This document shows positions 29,673-38,092 of a DNA stretch of 64,000 nucleotides, in pieces (the stretch's first letter is position 1; each line of letters opens with the position of its first letter). A program made the translations under genes and the position numbers. The DNA comes from Luminiphilus syltensis NOR5-1B (GTDB taxonomy: Bacteria > Pseudomonadota > Gammaproteobacteria > Pseudomonadales > Halieaceae): NCBI RefSeq assembly GCF_000158175.1, contig NZ_DS999411.1:633253-697252 (forward strand), read 5' to 3'. Under the pieces are notes generated by a model. That model saw only the letters and a program-made list of their open reading frames with translations. It did no database searches and was not told where the DNA came from.

Positions 29673-31556
29673 ATGAAAAACAGACCCTTGATCGGACTCA
29701 GCGCTGCGCTGTTGATTGGCGGAGCCCTCAGCGCCTCGCCCACACTCGCCGGAGAGGCACTCATCGGCGACCCCAACACCTACTCCCCCCCCGCACGGCA
29801 GTCATCGCGGCAGTTGTACTGGGGCGATACCCACCTGCATACCACCCAGTCCCCCGATGCCTTTACCCTGGAAACTCGGCTCGACCGGGAGCAGGCTTAT
29901 CGATTCGCACGCGGGGAGACAGTGATTGCCGACAACGGAATGGCTGCCAAACTGCGTCGTCCCCTCGACTTTCTGGCGATTACTGATCACTCCGAGTATC
30001 TCGGCGTGTTTCCCATGCTGGAGAAAAAAGACCCTCGGCTGAAGGAATGGCAGTTTGGCGACTTTCTTGGGAGCCTGATGGACGAGGGAAAATTTCAGGA
30101 ACTTGCGCTGGAATTTTCCCTGGCGATTCAGAAAACCGATGCCGAGTTCAAGGTGCCCACGCCAGTGCGGCAGTCAATATGGGAGGATGTCACTCAAACG
30201 GCGGATCAGTACTACCAACCCGGCGTGTTCACCACGCTCATTGGTTACGAGTGGACGTCAATGATTACCGGCGACAACCTGCACCGGGTGGTTTTGTTCA
30301 AGGGCGACCATGAGCAGACGCACCAGGTTTTGCCGTTTACCGCCCAACACAGTACCGCACCGGAAGATCTCTGGGCGGCACTCACTGACTATGAACGCAC
30401 CACCGGCGGCGAAGTGCTCGCTATCGCGCACAATGGCAATGTGAGTAACGGACGCATGTTCGGGCCCATCAGGGAAAACGGCAAGGCCTTTGATGCGGCC
30501 TACGCCACACAGCGGGCGCGCTGGGAACCCGTTTATGAAGTGACCCAGGTCAAGGGAGACGGAGAAACCCACCCCGCGCTTTCCCCCGACGACGAATTTG
30601 CCGATTTCGAGACCTGGGACGACGGCAATATAGCCCTGACCGCGGATAAAGACCCCGACATGCTGCCGTACGAATACGCCCGCTCGGCACTGCAACTGGG
30701 GCTGGGCTACGAACGGGAATTGGGTGTGAATCCGTTTAAATTCGGGTTGATTGGCAGCAGCGATATGCATACTGGCCTGAGTACCACCGCCGAAAACAAT
30801 TACTTTGGCAAATTCGGCCACGATGAACCCGCCAAAGATCGCTTCCGCGAAAAAATGGCGCACCAGCTCCAGGAAAACTGGCGTCTGGTGGCCTCCGGAC
30901 TCGCCGCCGTCTGGGCAGAGGACAACACCCGCGAGTCGATCTTTGAAGCCTTCAAGCGGCGCGAGGTCTACGCCACATCGGGTAGCCGCATCGGTCTGCG
31001 ATTCTTCGCGGGTTGGGATTTTGAGGCCCAGGACGTACAGCGGCCTGACTATGCTGATATCGGTTATCGAAAGGGCGTACCCATGGGCGGTGACCTGGTA
31101 ACCGGGCCAGACGGGGCGAGCCCGACGATAATGGTGGCAGCGGTTCGCGACCCCGATGGCGCCAATCTGGATCGCGTGCAGATTATCAAGGGCTGGCTGG
31201 ATGCCGACGGGGAAACCCATGAGCAGGTATTCGACGTCGCGCTTTCCGATAATCGCCAGGCAGACCCCAGTACGGGATTGATCCCCCCGGTGGGCGATAC
31301 CGCCGATCTGGAAAATGCCACCTATCTCAACAGTATTGGTGATGCCGAGCTTGCAGCGGTGTGGCAGGATCCGGATTTCGACCCCACCGAACCCGCCTTT
31401 TATTACGCCCGGGTTATCGAGATCCCCACTCCCCGGTGGACGGTCTATGATGCGGCATTTTTTGGGTCCGATATCCCGGACCCGGCACGGATCGCCATTC
31501 AGGACCGCGCCTACTCCTCACCCATCTGGTACACCCCACCCTCACCCGAGCCATGA
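29673..31556 (+). CDS. Exported DUF3604 protein (PHP-like metal-binding fold)
   Basis: A 627-aa protein with a signal peptide (MKNRPLIGLSAALLIGGALS then ...LAGEA). Metal-binding motifs of PHP hydrolase style are present: GDTHLHTTQS, TDHSEY and SSDMHTG. The C-terminal segment with TPRWTVYDA and SSPIWYTP is characteristic of DUF3604. Function is unknown; a periplasmic metal-dependent hydrolase is likely. ATG 29673 gives a proper signal peptide and follows GAGAGAAATAATAAA; the longer frame from 29643 does not. The stop overlaps the start of the PpiC-type gene by ATGA. Confidence 0.83.
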   Translation: MKNRPLIGLSAALLIGGALSASPTLAGEALIGDPNTYSPPARQSSRQLYWGDTHLHTTQSPDAFTLETRLDREQAYRFARGETVIADNGMAAKLRRPLDFLAITDHSEYLGVFPMLEKKDPRLKEWQFGDFLGSLMDEGKFQELALEFSLAIQKTDAEFKVPTPVRQSIWEDVTQTADQYYQPGVFTTLIGYEWTSMITGDNLHRVVLFKGDHEQTHQVLPFTAQHSTAPEDLWAALTDYERTTGGEVLAIAHNGNVSNGRMFGPIRENGKAFDAAYATQRARWEPVYEVTQVKGDGETHPALSPDDEFADFETWDDGNIALTADKDPDMLPYEYARSALQLGLGYERELGVNPFKFGLIGSSDMHTGLSTTAENNYFGKFGHDEPAKDRFREKMAHQLQENWRLVASGLAAVWAEDNTRESIFEAFKRREVYATSGSRIGLRFFAGWDFEAQDVQRPDYADIGYRKGVPMGGDLVTGPDGASPTIMVAAVRDPDGANLDRVQIIKGWLDADGETHEQVFDVALSDNRQADPSTGLIPPVGDTADLENATYLNSIGDAELAAVWQDPDFDPTEPAFYYARVIEIPTPRWTVYDAAFFGSDIPDPARIAIQDRAYSSPIWYTPPSPEP

Positions 31557-32437
31557 AGTGGTTACGCGAGCCCCTGGTCCACTTTACCGTGATCGGGGCG
31601 CTGCTTTTCGCGCTTTATCCCAGCCCGGATGATGACGCAAATTCAAACCGTATTACCCTCGACCGCCCACAGTTGATCGCGTTTTATCAGCAGCAATTCC
31701 GGATACCCGACAGCATAAACGCGACCGAGCGGTTCATGACACTCCCCGACAAGGCGCGCCAGCAGGTCATCGATCAATGGGTGCAAGAGGAGGTGCTCTA
31801 TCGCGAGGCCCTCAGGCTGGGATTACTCGAAGGCGATACGGTCATCCGCAAGCGCCTGGCTCAAAAGATGCGCTTTATCGCTGAGGCTGAAGCCGTCCCA
31901 GCCCTCGACATCACACCTGCCGACTTATCGGCCTACGTTGACGAGCATCGTGACCGCTACCGGACGCCCGCCCAGATCTCGTTCAGCCATTTATATTTTG
32001 CCCGCGACGACCGCGACCCTGACGGGAAGCAGGCGCTACAGGAGGCGCGCACCGCGCTGAATTCGGCTACCTTGTCATCCACCAGCGCTTTGGGGGATCG
32101 CTTCCCGTACCACCGACACTACGCCGAGCGCGATCAGTACTATATCGGGTCTCATTTTGGGGAAGAATTTGCCGAGGAGGTATTTGCCCTAACACCCGAT
32201 GCCCAGAAATGGCAGGGGCCCATCGCCTCCCGCCTGGGGTATCACCTGGTCAGGGTAACGGCGCTAAGCGCCGCTGCGACACCTAAACTCGAAACGATAA
32301 AAGTGCGCGTCGAGGAGGATATTCTGCGCGAGCGACGCCTTAGCCAGCGCGCGGAGGTGCTCAACACCCTGGTCGATCGCTACGAGGTTACCCTCGCCAA
32401 AGACCTGCTGCTCGATTCAAGCGACGCCACCCCCTAG
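31553..32437 (+). CDS. PpiC/SurA-like peptidyl-prolyl isomerase
   Basis: A 294-aa periplasmic-side protein anchored by one N-terminal membrane segment (VHFTVIGALLFALY). A SurA-like helical region (about 50-130) and a parvulin-type domain (about 135-250) with GSHFGEEFAEEVFAL and GYHLVRV follow. Its overlap with the DUF3604 gene suggests a dedicated foldase for that exported protein. The isomerase domain is divergent, so activity may be lost. The stop TAG is the first part of a 16-bp tandem repeat array. Confidence 0.82.
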   Translation: MKWLREPLVHFTVIGALLFALYPSPDDDANSNRITLDRPQLIAFYQQQFRIPDSINATERFMTLPDKARQQVIDQWVQEEVLYREALRLGLLEGDTVIRKRLAQKMRFIAEAEAVPALDITPADLSAYVDEHRDRYRTPAQISFSHLYFARDDRDPDGKQALQEARTALNSATLSSTSALGDRFPYHRHYAERDQYYIGSHFGEEFAEEVFALTPDAQKWQGPIASRLGYHLVRVTALSAAATPKLETIKVRVEEDILRERRLSQRAEVLNTLVDRYEVTLAKDLLLDSSDATP

Positions 32438-32514
32438 CGCGGCTCTATCTTAGTGCGGCTTGGTCTTAGCACGGCTTAGTCTTAGCGCCGCTTGTTTTTA
32501 GCGCCGCTTGCGAA
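32435..32514. repeat. Five 16-bp tandem repeats at a convergent gene junction
   Basis: Five adjacent units each start TAG and contain (G/A)CxGCTT or GCTC: 32435, 32451, 32467, 32483 and 32499. The first unit supplies the stop codon of the PpiC-type gene. The last unit lies inside the 3' end of the minus-strand PQQ gene, whose TAA stop is at 32498-32500. The only room between the two genes is therefore repeat sequence. Confidence 0.75.
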
Positions 32515-34417
32515 ACACCAGCAGCGCATTACCGGGCATTTTTCCGGCAAAGGCATAACCCGAGTTGGTGATCAGATAATCCCCATACACCAGCGGTGCA
32601 GATCCACCACCCATCGAACCGCCGGTTGCCTCACGCCCACCCACTGCCAACACCGTCTCAGTGGTATCGTGACGCCAGATGACAGTACCGTCGCGCACAT
32701 CATAGGCGCGTAAGAAGCCATCATTGGAGCCCGCCAGAACGTAGTCGTCGGTCACCGATATCGCCCCGGAGTAACCGGGAAAACACCCCGGCCTACCCTG
32801 GCAAATATCGGTCGGAGAAGGCGTGCGCCACAGGTATTTACCCGTTCTGGCATCGAGGGCATACATACCGGGTCGTGCAGGTTCATCGTAAACCTTGCCA
32901 TCCGGTGCGTCGCTGATGGGAACAAATACCCTGCCACCGAACGTGGCAATACCAAAGTGGACACCGGCAACGACACCGCCACGACCCACTTTGTTTTTCC
33001 ATAGCAACTCGCCGGTATCCGGCTTTAGACCCACAACCAGTCCGCTTTTGCCCCCCGCCACCAGGACGGGCTCACCCTCCTCCGTGTAGGCGATCACGGG
33101 CGCAGCGCCAAAATCATAGTCGGGCCCATCTTCTTCAGGGCAGTTGTAACGTGTGGCTTCTTCGCAGGAGGCATTCCAGGCGTCATTGGTGTGGGCCTGA
33201 TACACCCATTCGATCTCGCCACTGTGGCGGTTGACGGCAATGACGGAATCACTGGTATCCGTCGCCGGCGACGAGTAGTTTTCACCGGTGCCGACATAAA
33301 GATAATCGCCCCAAAATGCGGGACTGTTCCATACCGGCGCACCGGACGGGCCCAGTCGCGGGGTGCCCACCGGATTGGCCCCCAGCGGTTGGGCTGGAGG
33401 CAGCCAGTGCGCCCGCCACAGCTCTTCACCGGTGCTCGCTTCAACAGCGACCACGGCGCCGCGAAAGGAGCAGCATTGATACTCCGGGTCAATCGCCGCG
33501 CCAACCTCCAGCGACGAAAGGGGTACATAAAGCGTATCGCCCTGCAATACCGCCGACGCCGTCAGCGTAACGCCCGGGTGTTCATCCATTCGTTTACGCC
33601 ACACCAGCTCGCCAGAGAAGGCATCAAGGGCGTACTGGTGACCGGTCAGATCGCCAAAGAACAGCAGCGGCTGTGCGTCGTCGTCACCCGCCTCCCAGGT
33701 CTGGAGAGTCATGCCGGTACGCACCTCGGCACCGGCGACAAATTGCCAGCGTGTGCAGCCGGTCTCCAGATCGAACGCGTAAACAATGCCCTTGTGGCTG
33801 CCGACAAAGACCGCGCCCCCGGCAATGACAGGCTGGGAACGGGCCCTGGTTGCACTGGGAAAGGCGAAGGCCCACGCCGGTTCGAGTAGCTTCAGATCGG
33901 CGGCGCCGACGTTGTGCAGCTCGGAGCCAATATGATGGCTATTGGCGTCATCGAAGCCCCAGTTAGGCAATCCGGGTGGCTGATCCCGATCAAAGGCGGC
34001 GCGATCTGCCGCGCATTCCACACCAGCGGCGAGGGGATCGCTGTTATCGAGCTTGCGTTGGGTAAGGAATTCGGCAATCGCAACACGCCCACTCTCGGGG
34101 ATTCCGCTGGCGACGCCCTGCATGATGCCATCATTGAGCGCGGAAAGAATCGAGTCCGGCGTCAGTTGGGCCAGGATAAATCGCTGGGGCGCCCGGGGTA
34201 CCGCGCGATCGTGACACTGGGCGCAATGTTCGGTGTACAACGCAGCACCTTTGGCCTGGGTGTCCGGATCCACATTACGGGTGACATCCGCGTAAGCGTC
34301 GGAATTGGCGCGCGCCTGGTGGATATCTTCTGCCATCGCCGATAAAGGCCAAAGCACCGCCAGCATAAGCGTGGTCAACCGGACACAAGCTTGCTGCAAC
34401 TCGATAGCACTCTGCAT
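32498..34417 (-). CDS. Periplasmic PQQ beta-propeller dehydrogenase fused to cytochrome c
   Basis: A 639-aa protein with a signal peptide (to ...LSAMAED). An N-terminal cytochrome c domain (CAQCH near residue 66) is followed by a PQQ-type beta-propeller with repeated AxDxxTGxxxW blades. The order cytochrome-then-propeller resembles polyvinyl-alcohol dehydrogenase (cytochrome) and related quinohemoprotein alcohol dehydrogenases. It would oxidise an alcohol in the periplasm and pass electrons to the respiratory chain. It is convergent with the DUF3604-PpiC pair, which also acts outside the cytoplasm. No pqq biosynthesis gene was seen in the window. Confidence 0.85.
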   Translation of the reverse strand: MQSAIELQQACVRLTTLMLAVLWPLSAMAEDIHQARANSDAYADVTRNVDPDTQAKGAALYTEHCAQCHDRAVPRAPQRFILAQLTPDSILSALNDGIMQGVASGIPESGRVAIAEFLTQRKLDNSDPLAAGVECAADRAAFDRDQPPGLPNWGFDDANSHHIGSELHNVGAADLKLLEPAWAFAFPSATRARSQPVIAGGAVFVGSHKGIVYAFDLETGCTRWQFVAGAEVRTGMTLQTWEAGDDDAQPLLFFGDLTGHQYALDAFSGELVWRKRMDEHPGVTLTASAVLQGDTLYVPLSSLEVGAAIDPEYQCCSFRGAVVAVEASTGEELWRAHWLPPAQPLGANPVGTPRLGPSGAPVWNSPAFWGDYLYVGTGENYSSPATDTSDSVIAVNRHSGEIEWVYQAHTNDAWNASCEEATRYNCPEEDGPDYDFGAAPVIAYTEEGEPVLVAGGKSGLVVGLKPDTGELLWKNKVGRGGVVAGVHFGIATFGGRVFVPISDAPDGKVYDEPARPGMYALDARTGKYLWRTPSPTDICQGRPGCFPGYSGAISVTDDYVLAGSNDGFLRAYDVRDGTVIWRHDTTETVLAVGGREATGGSMGGGSAPLVYGDYLITNSGYAFAGKMPGNALLVFRKRR

Positions 34418-34760
34418 GACTAGTCCTTTTTACTATGCAAAAAAATCTGGCACACGCGTGCCGCGTATTTGGAGATTATTGTCTGCCTTCTGGATACATT
34501 CATTGTCACCATGTCCGGGTGAAAGAGCCCAGAGCAGCGAGTCTGGCCAAAGCTCCTTTCGCAGAACCTCAGGCGGCACCGACGACCGAATAAGACGCAA
34601 TAAAACCTTCAGGATTAGCGGCCAAACATGGCAACCATGGGCTCCTATACCTCAAGGCCCGGCATCAATATTTTGCGATCACGGCTAGCGGGCAGTCACG
34701 CTAAAAAGACCATTAACGTCGATTTGGGCGTCATTTAAGGTCTGATTTGCCGCAAAGACG
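34418..34760. other. Gene-free gap of about 340 bases
   Basis: It lies between two minus-strand genes. A 52-codon plus-strand open frame (34435-34593) has no ribosome site and no recognisable family. No terminator, repeat or RNA feature was recognised. Confidence 0.5.
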
Positions 34761-35843
34761 CTATCCATTCAGGGAATTCCACAGCGCATAAACCGGGTCC
34801 TGATCGCCACGGCAGCCTTTATTCATCGCTTCGAACATGCCTGCATTGAGCAGGTCTTTTGAATCTTCAGACATCGCCCAGTCCATGACGAAGCTGCGCT
34901 CGGCGATTTTCCACTCCCCGTCGCGGCGCTCATAACGATCGATGTAACGACCGCCAATCAACCGATCCTCAGGCGAATCCCCAGGAATGCCCTGAAAGGC
35001 CATGACGTAACTCTCACCCACGGCGGCATCACCGTCGATTTCGATCCAGTGATTGGTCACTGTGTGCGCGGTGCACATCCCGCTGATCGCCGGCAGCACG
35101 GTATCGGCAAACTCCCGGGCGCAACCGTTAAACACACCTGACATAACGACGGCATCATCGTGGAACGCCGACAGCAGGGTCTCAACATCACCCCGGTCGG
35201 CGCCACGGCAATAGCGATAATTCAACTCGGTAATCGCCTGGTGAGACAGGGCGTGATCTATTGCGGTATCGGTCGCCATGGCGTTGCTCTCCTGTTGCGG
35301 TTTTTTGGTCGCGGCATAAGCCATAAGCAGGGTATTGCCCGCGTCTGCAGTGTGATGACCGCCCCGAGGCGGTGCGCCCACCAGCGCAAAGGCCGGCGGT
35401 GTATCCTGTTGGCCCGCCGGGGGATACTGGATACACCAATCGAGAATGTACTGACGATGTTGCATTCGCCACTCGCCATTCTTATGGCTGTGCTGGTCAA
35501 GATAGCGCCCGCCTACCAGATGGGGCTGCGCATCACCGGTAGTGGGCATCACTACATAGGCGATAACGTAACTTTCGGTCACCGCCCGATCGCCACTGAC
35601 CTTGCACCAGGTATTACTGGGCCGGTGCAGGGAGATCGGCGCACTTGCCTGAACCGGGGTGAGGAAGCCGGCGAACTCGGCGGCGCTTCCCGCAAATACA
35701 CCGTAATCGACGGTACCATCATCGTGATAAGCCTCTTTTAACAGAAGCTCATCGGCTCGATCGATACCCCGCGCATGCTGCGCCAGCCGCTTTTCAATGT
35801 GTTGTTTAGCAATCAGTGAATCAAGCATCGTAGCCGTCCTCAT
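34761..35843 (-). CDS. Tandem NTF2-like (SnoaL-type) protein, apparent gene fusion
   Basis: A 360-aa protein made of two similar cone-fold domains: about 10-150 (Y-H-D-D, GGRYLDQHSHKNGEWR) and about 195-345 (F-H-D-D, GGRYIDRYERRDGEWK). Between them lies a linker, then MATDTAIDH, which looks like a normal N-terminus. Its ATG at 35279 is preceded by a good GGAG site 9 bases away. This suggests two adjacent genes merged in frame by loss of a stop. A separate 172-aa product from the inner start is possible. Function is unknown; the fold includes isomerases and dehydratases. Confidence 0.78.
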   Translation of the reverse strand: MRTATMLDSLIAKQHIEKRLAQHARGIDRADELLLKEAYHDDGTVDYGVFAGSAAEFAGFLTPVQASAPISLHRPSNTWCKVSGDRAVTESYVIAYVVMPTTGDAQPHLVGGRYLDQHSHKNGEWRMQHRQYILDWCIQYPPAGQQDTPPAFALVGAPPRGGHHTADAGNTLLMAYAATKKPQQESNAMATDTAIDHALSHQAITELNYRYCRGADRGDVETLLSAFHDDAVVMSGVFNGCAREFADTVLPAISGMCTAHTVTNHWIEIDGDAAVGESYVMAFQGIPGDSPEDRLIGGRYIDRYERRDGEWKIAERSFVMDWAMSEDSKDLLNAGMFEAMNKGCRGDQDPVYALWNSLNG

Positions 35844-35856
35844 GGCATCACCACTG

Positions 35857-36024
35857 TCATACCTTGGACCAGGCAGACTTCATCTCGACGTCGACCACTG
35901 AGGCGCAGGCCTCGCGGGCAAAGACACCGGCTACCGGTCGACCGTCGCAATGGATTAACTTTCCAGTCGATAGACCCAGGCACCGCAATGGTCCAGCCCC
36001 GGCCTTGCCAATATCTGCATTCAT
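35857..36024 (-). pseudogene. Short open frame, possible remnant of a flavoprotein C-terminus
   Basis: A 55-codon minus-strand frame with AAGGAAAGACGGGGT before its ATG, ending 13 bases before the tandem NTF2 gene. The product includes CDGRPVAGVFAREACASVV, reminiscent of the C-terminal DGxPIxGLYAAGE region of FAD-dependent dehydrogenases such as ketosteroid dehydrogenases. No glycine-rich FAD motif is present, so it is either a decayed gene end or an unrelated small protein. This is a tentative call. Confidence 0.3.
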
Positions 36025-36144
36025 ACCCCGTCTTTCCTTGCGCTCTGCGCCGCTTTTTTTAGTTATGTTGCCACAGACAACGCCACCCCTTAGTTAAGGC
36101 GTCACTTTCGATAAAGCTTCACTATGCCGGTCGTGACTTGCACG

Positions 36145-36165
36145 ACAAACATGCTTGATTGTTTT
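36145..36165 (-). promoter_or_regulatory. Operator-like sequence upstream of the minus-strand NTF2 unit
   Basis: Read on the minus strand, AAAACAATCAAGCATGTTTGT resembles the site at 20754-20772 (AAACAATCAAGCTTGCTTT). It lies about 120 bases upstream of the small open frame at 36024. Confidence 0.4.
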
Positions 36166-36186
36166 GAAAGTAATTGAGCGGGCGAG

Positions 36187-36212
36187 CAGGTGTCAAGCTG
36201 GCGTGACACCTG
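36187..36212. promoter_or_regulatory. Perfect 9-bp inverted repeat (operator candidate)
   Basis: CAGGTGTCA and TGACACCTG are separated by 8 bases, in the divergent intergenic region before the acyl-CoA synthetase. The size and symmetry fit a dimeric regulator site. It is unlike the AAGCTTGCTT motif, so a different regulator is implied. Confidence 0.45.
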
Positions 36213-36239
36213 TCAAAACGGCTGGTACGGCGATAACAA

Positions 36240-36277
36240 ACAAACTTGCTTGTTTTATCAGTGGTGGCTGGTATATT
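36240..36277 (+). promoter_or_regulatory. Promoter with operator-like CAAACTTGCTTG
   Basis: ACAAACTTGCTTGTTTT (36240-36256) overlaps TTGTTT (36250-36255). TATATT (36272-36277) lies 16 bp further on. The site is related to the AAGCTTGCTT operators and would drive the acyl-CoA synthetase/dehydrogenase operon. Confidence 0.45.
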
Positions 36278-36386
36278 CGGAACAGTGCGCGCTGCGGGAG
36301 GGGGTCGAGCCGCGCTGGTTGCTCGCGATTGAGACGCAGGCGCAGAGTAATGAAGGGCATCCCGGTATTCGAACACCAATGACACA

Positions 36387-38005
36387 ATGAAAACAGCGGC
36401 GAAAACAATGAATAATATTGAAAGCACAAGCTACCGCAATGCGACGCTGGCCGAGCGCGCACGACTACTGGCTGATGAACGCAACCAGGAAACGGCTATC
36501 TTTTTTGGCAACGGCAGCACCCTGTCCTTCGCCGACGCCTATCGCGAGGGGCGAACCCTCGCAGCTGCACTCCAGAATATGGGCCTTGCAGCCGGCGACA
36601 CCCTCAGTTTCCAGCTACCCAATACCCGCGAATCGGTGATTGTGGCTATCGCTGCTTCCCTTGCGGGACTGATTATTAACCCTATCGTCCCCATTTATCG
36701 CGGTAAGGAACTCGGTTTTATCCTGAAGGATGCGCAAACCCGGGTTCTCTTCATCCCGGCAACACTGCGCAATTTCAACTACGTCGAAATGACGACAACG
36801 CTTCGCTCCCAGTTACCCGACCTGTCAACGGTGGTTGTCGTCGGCGCATCGGGAGCACTGCCCGAGGGTTTTGTCGACTTCGATAGCGCAATGACAAGTG
36901 CCAATGCGGATCAACTCAGCGACGTTGCGGTGGATCCCGATGACGAGAAGATAAAGCTCTACACGTCGGGCACCACCGGAAACCCGAAAGCCGTTCGACA
37001 CAGCCACAATACCCTTGAAAAAGCGCTTATGAACGGTGTCAGTGGCTGGTCCATGGACAGCAATGACCTCATGCTGATGCCATCGCCGGTAACCCACATC
37101 ACCGGTTACGCCAATGGCATCGAACTGCCCTTTTTTAGCGATTCCAAGTCGCTGCTCATGGAGGCCTGGGTGGTCACAGAGGCCGTCGAATTGATTGAGA
37201 AATATGGCGCCACTCTCTGTGTCAGCGCGACACCATTTTTGCGCGAGCTCGTCGACACTGTAAAGCGCAGGCAAACATTGCCCGGGTTCTGGTATTTGCG
37301 TGCGGCGGCGCCTCAGTACCCCCCAAGCTGATTTACGACACCAAAGAAGTGCTTACTGACTGCCAGGCCGTGAGAGTGTATGGCTCTACCGAAACGCCGC
37401 TGGTCACGGTTGGGTTTCCAAGGCCTGAGGATATTGATCTTGCCGCCAACACCGACGGAAAAATACACAACTATGAAGTCATTGTCTGCGATGACGACGG
37501 CAATGATCTGGGACTGGAGCACGAGGGAGAATTACTGATTCGTGGGCCTGCCATGATGCTCGGCTACGCCGATGCCGATCAAAACAGCGCGGCCTACGAT
37601 GACAATGGCTTTTTCCGTACAGGCGATATTGGCAAGCTGCTGGCATCGGGGGCAATTTGCATCACCGACCGCAAGAAAGACATTATTATCCGCGGCGGTG
37701 AAAACCTGAGCGCCCGGGAAATTGAAGAGGCGATTGAGCTTCATCCGGCGGTCGCCGAAGTCGCCGTTGTCGCCGCGCCCCACCAACGCCTTGGCGAGGG
37801 CGTCGCCGCCATTATTGTATCGACCCCGGGTGCTACAGCGCCTGATCTGGAAGCGCTGAGCCAGCACATGGCAACGCTCGATGTCGCCAAGCAGAAGTGG
37901 CCGCAGCACGTCGAGCAGCGGGCGGAATTACCCAAAACCGCATCGGGCAAGGTGCAGAAGGAAGTACTCCGAAGGGAACTGAAAGAAAAAAATATTTCAC
38001 TGTAG
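36387..38005 (+). pseudogene. AMP-dependent acyl-CoA synthetase, split by a frameshift
   Basis: Fatty-acid or aromatic-acid CoA ligase of the ANL superfamily. The first part (36387 to about 37283) carries the phosphate loop TSGTTGNPKAVRHS. The second part carries YGSTETP, GFFRTGDIG and the C-terminal PKTASGKVQKEVLRREL. The frame changes at the CCCGGG near 37281-37286; one extra base there would join ...RRQTLP to RVLVFACGGASVPPK, giving about 538 aa. It is therefore a one-base deletion or a sequencing error. A second in-frame ATG at 36408 may be the true start. It heads an operon with two acyl-CoA dehydrogenases and an SDR. Confidence 0.85.
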
Positions 38006-38092
38006 AACGCCGACCTCACCAATAAAGACCGGCTTGTAACGGCACAGCAAAACCCTTAACACAGGGTCGTAACTATCAGCAGGAAGCAAAAT

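Noticed and set aside
34435..34593. A 52-codon plus-strand open frame in the gap upstream of the PQQ gene.
   Set aside because: It has no ribosome site, no recognisable motif and lies over the promoter region of a minus-strand gene.
35864..36097. A 77-codon plus-strand open frame.
   Set aside because: It has low-complexity, non-conserved composition and lies opposite the more plausible minus-strand remnant.
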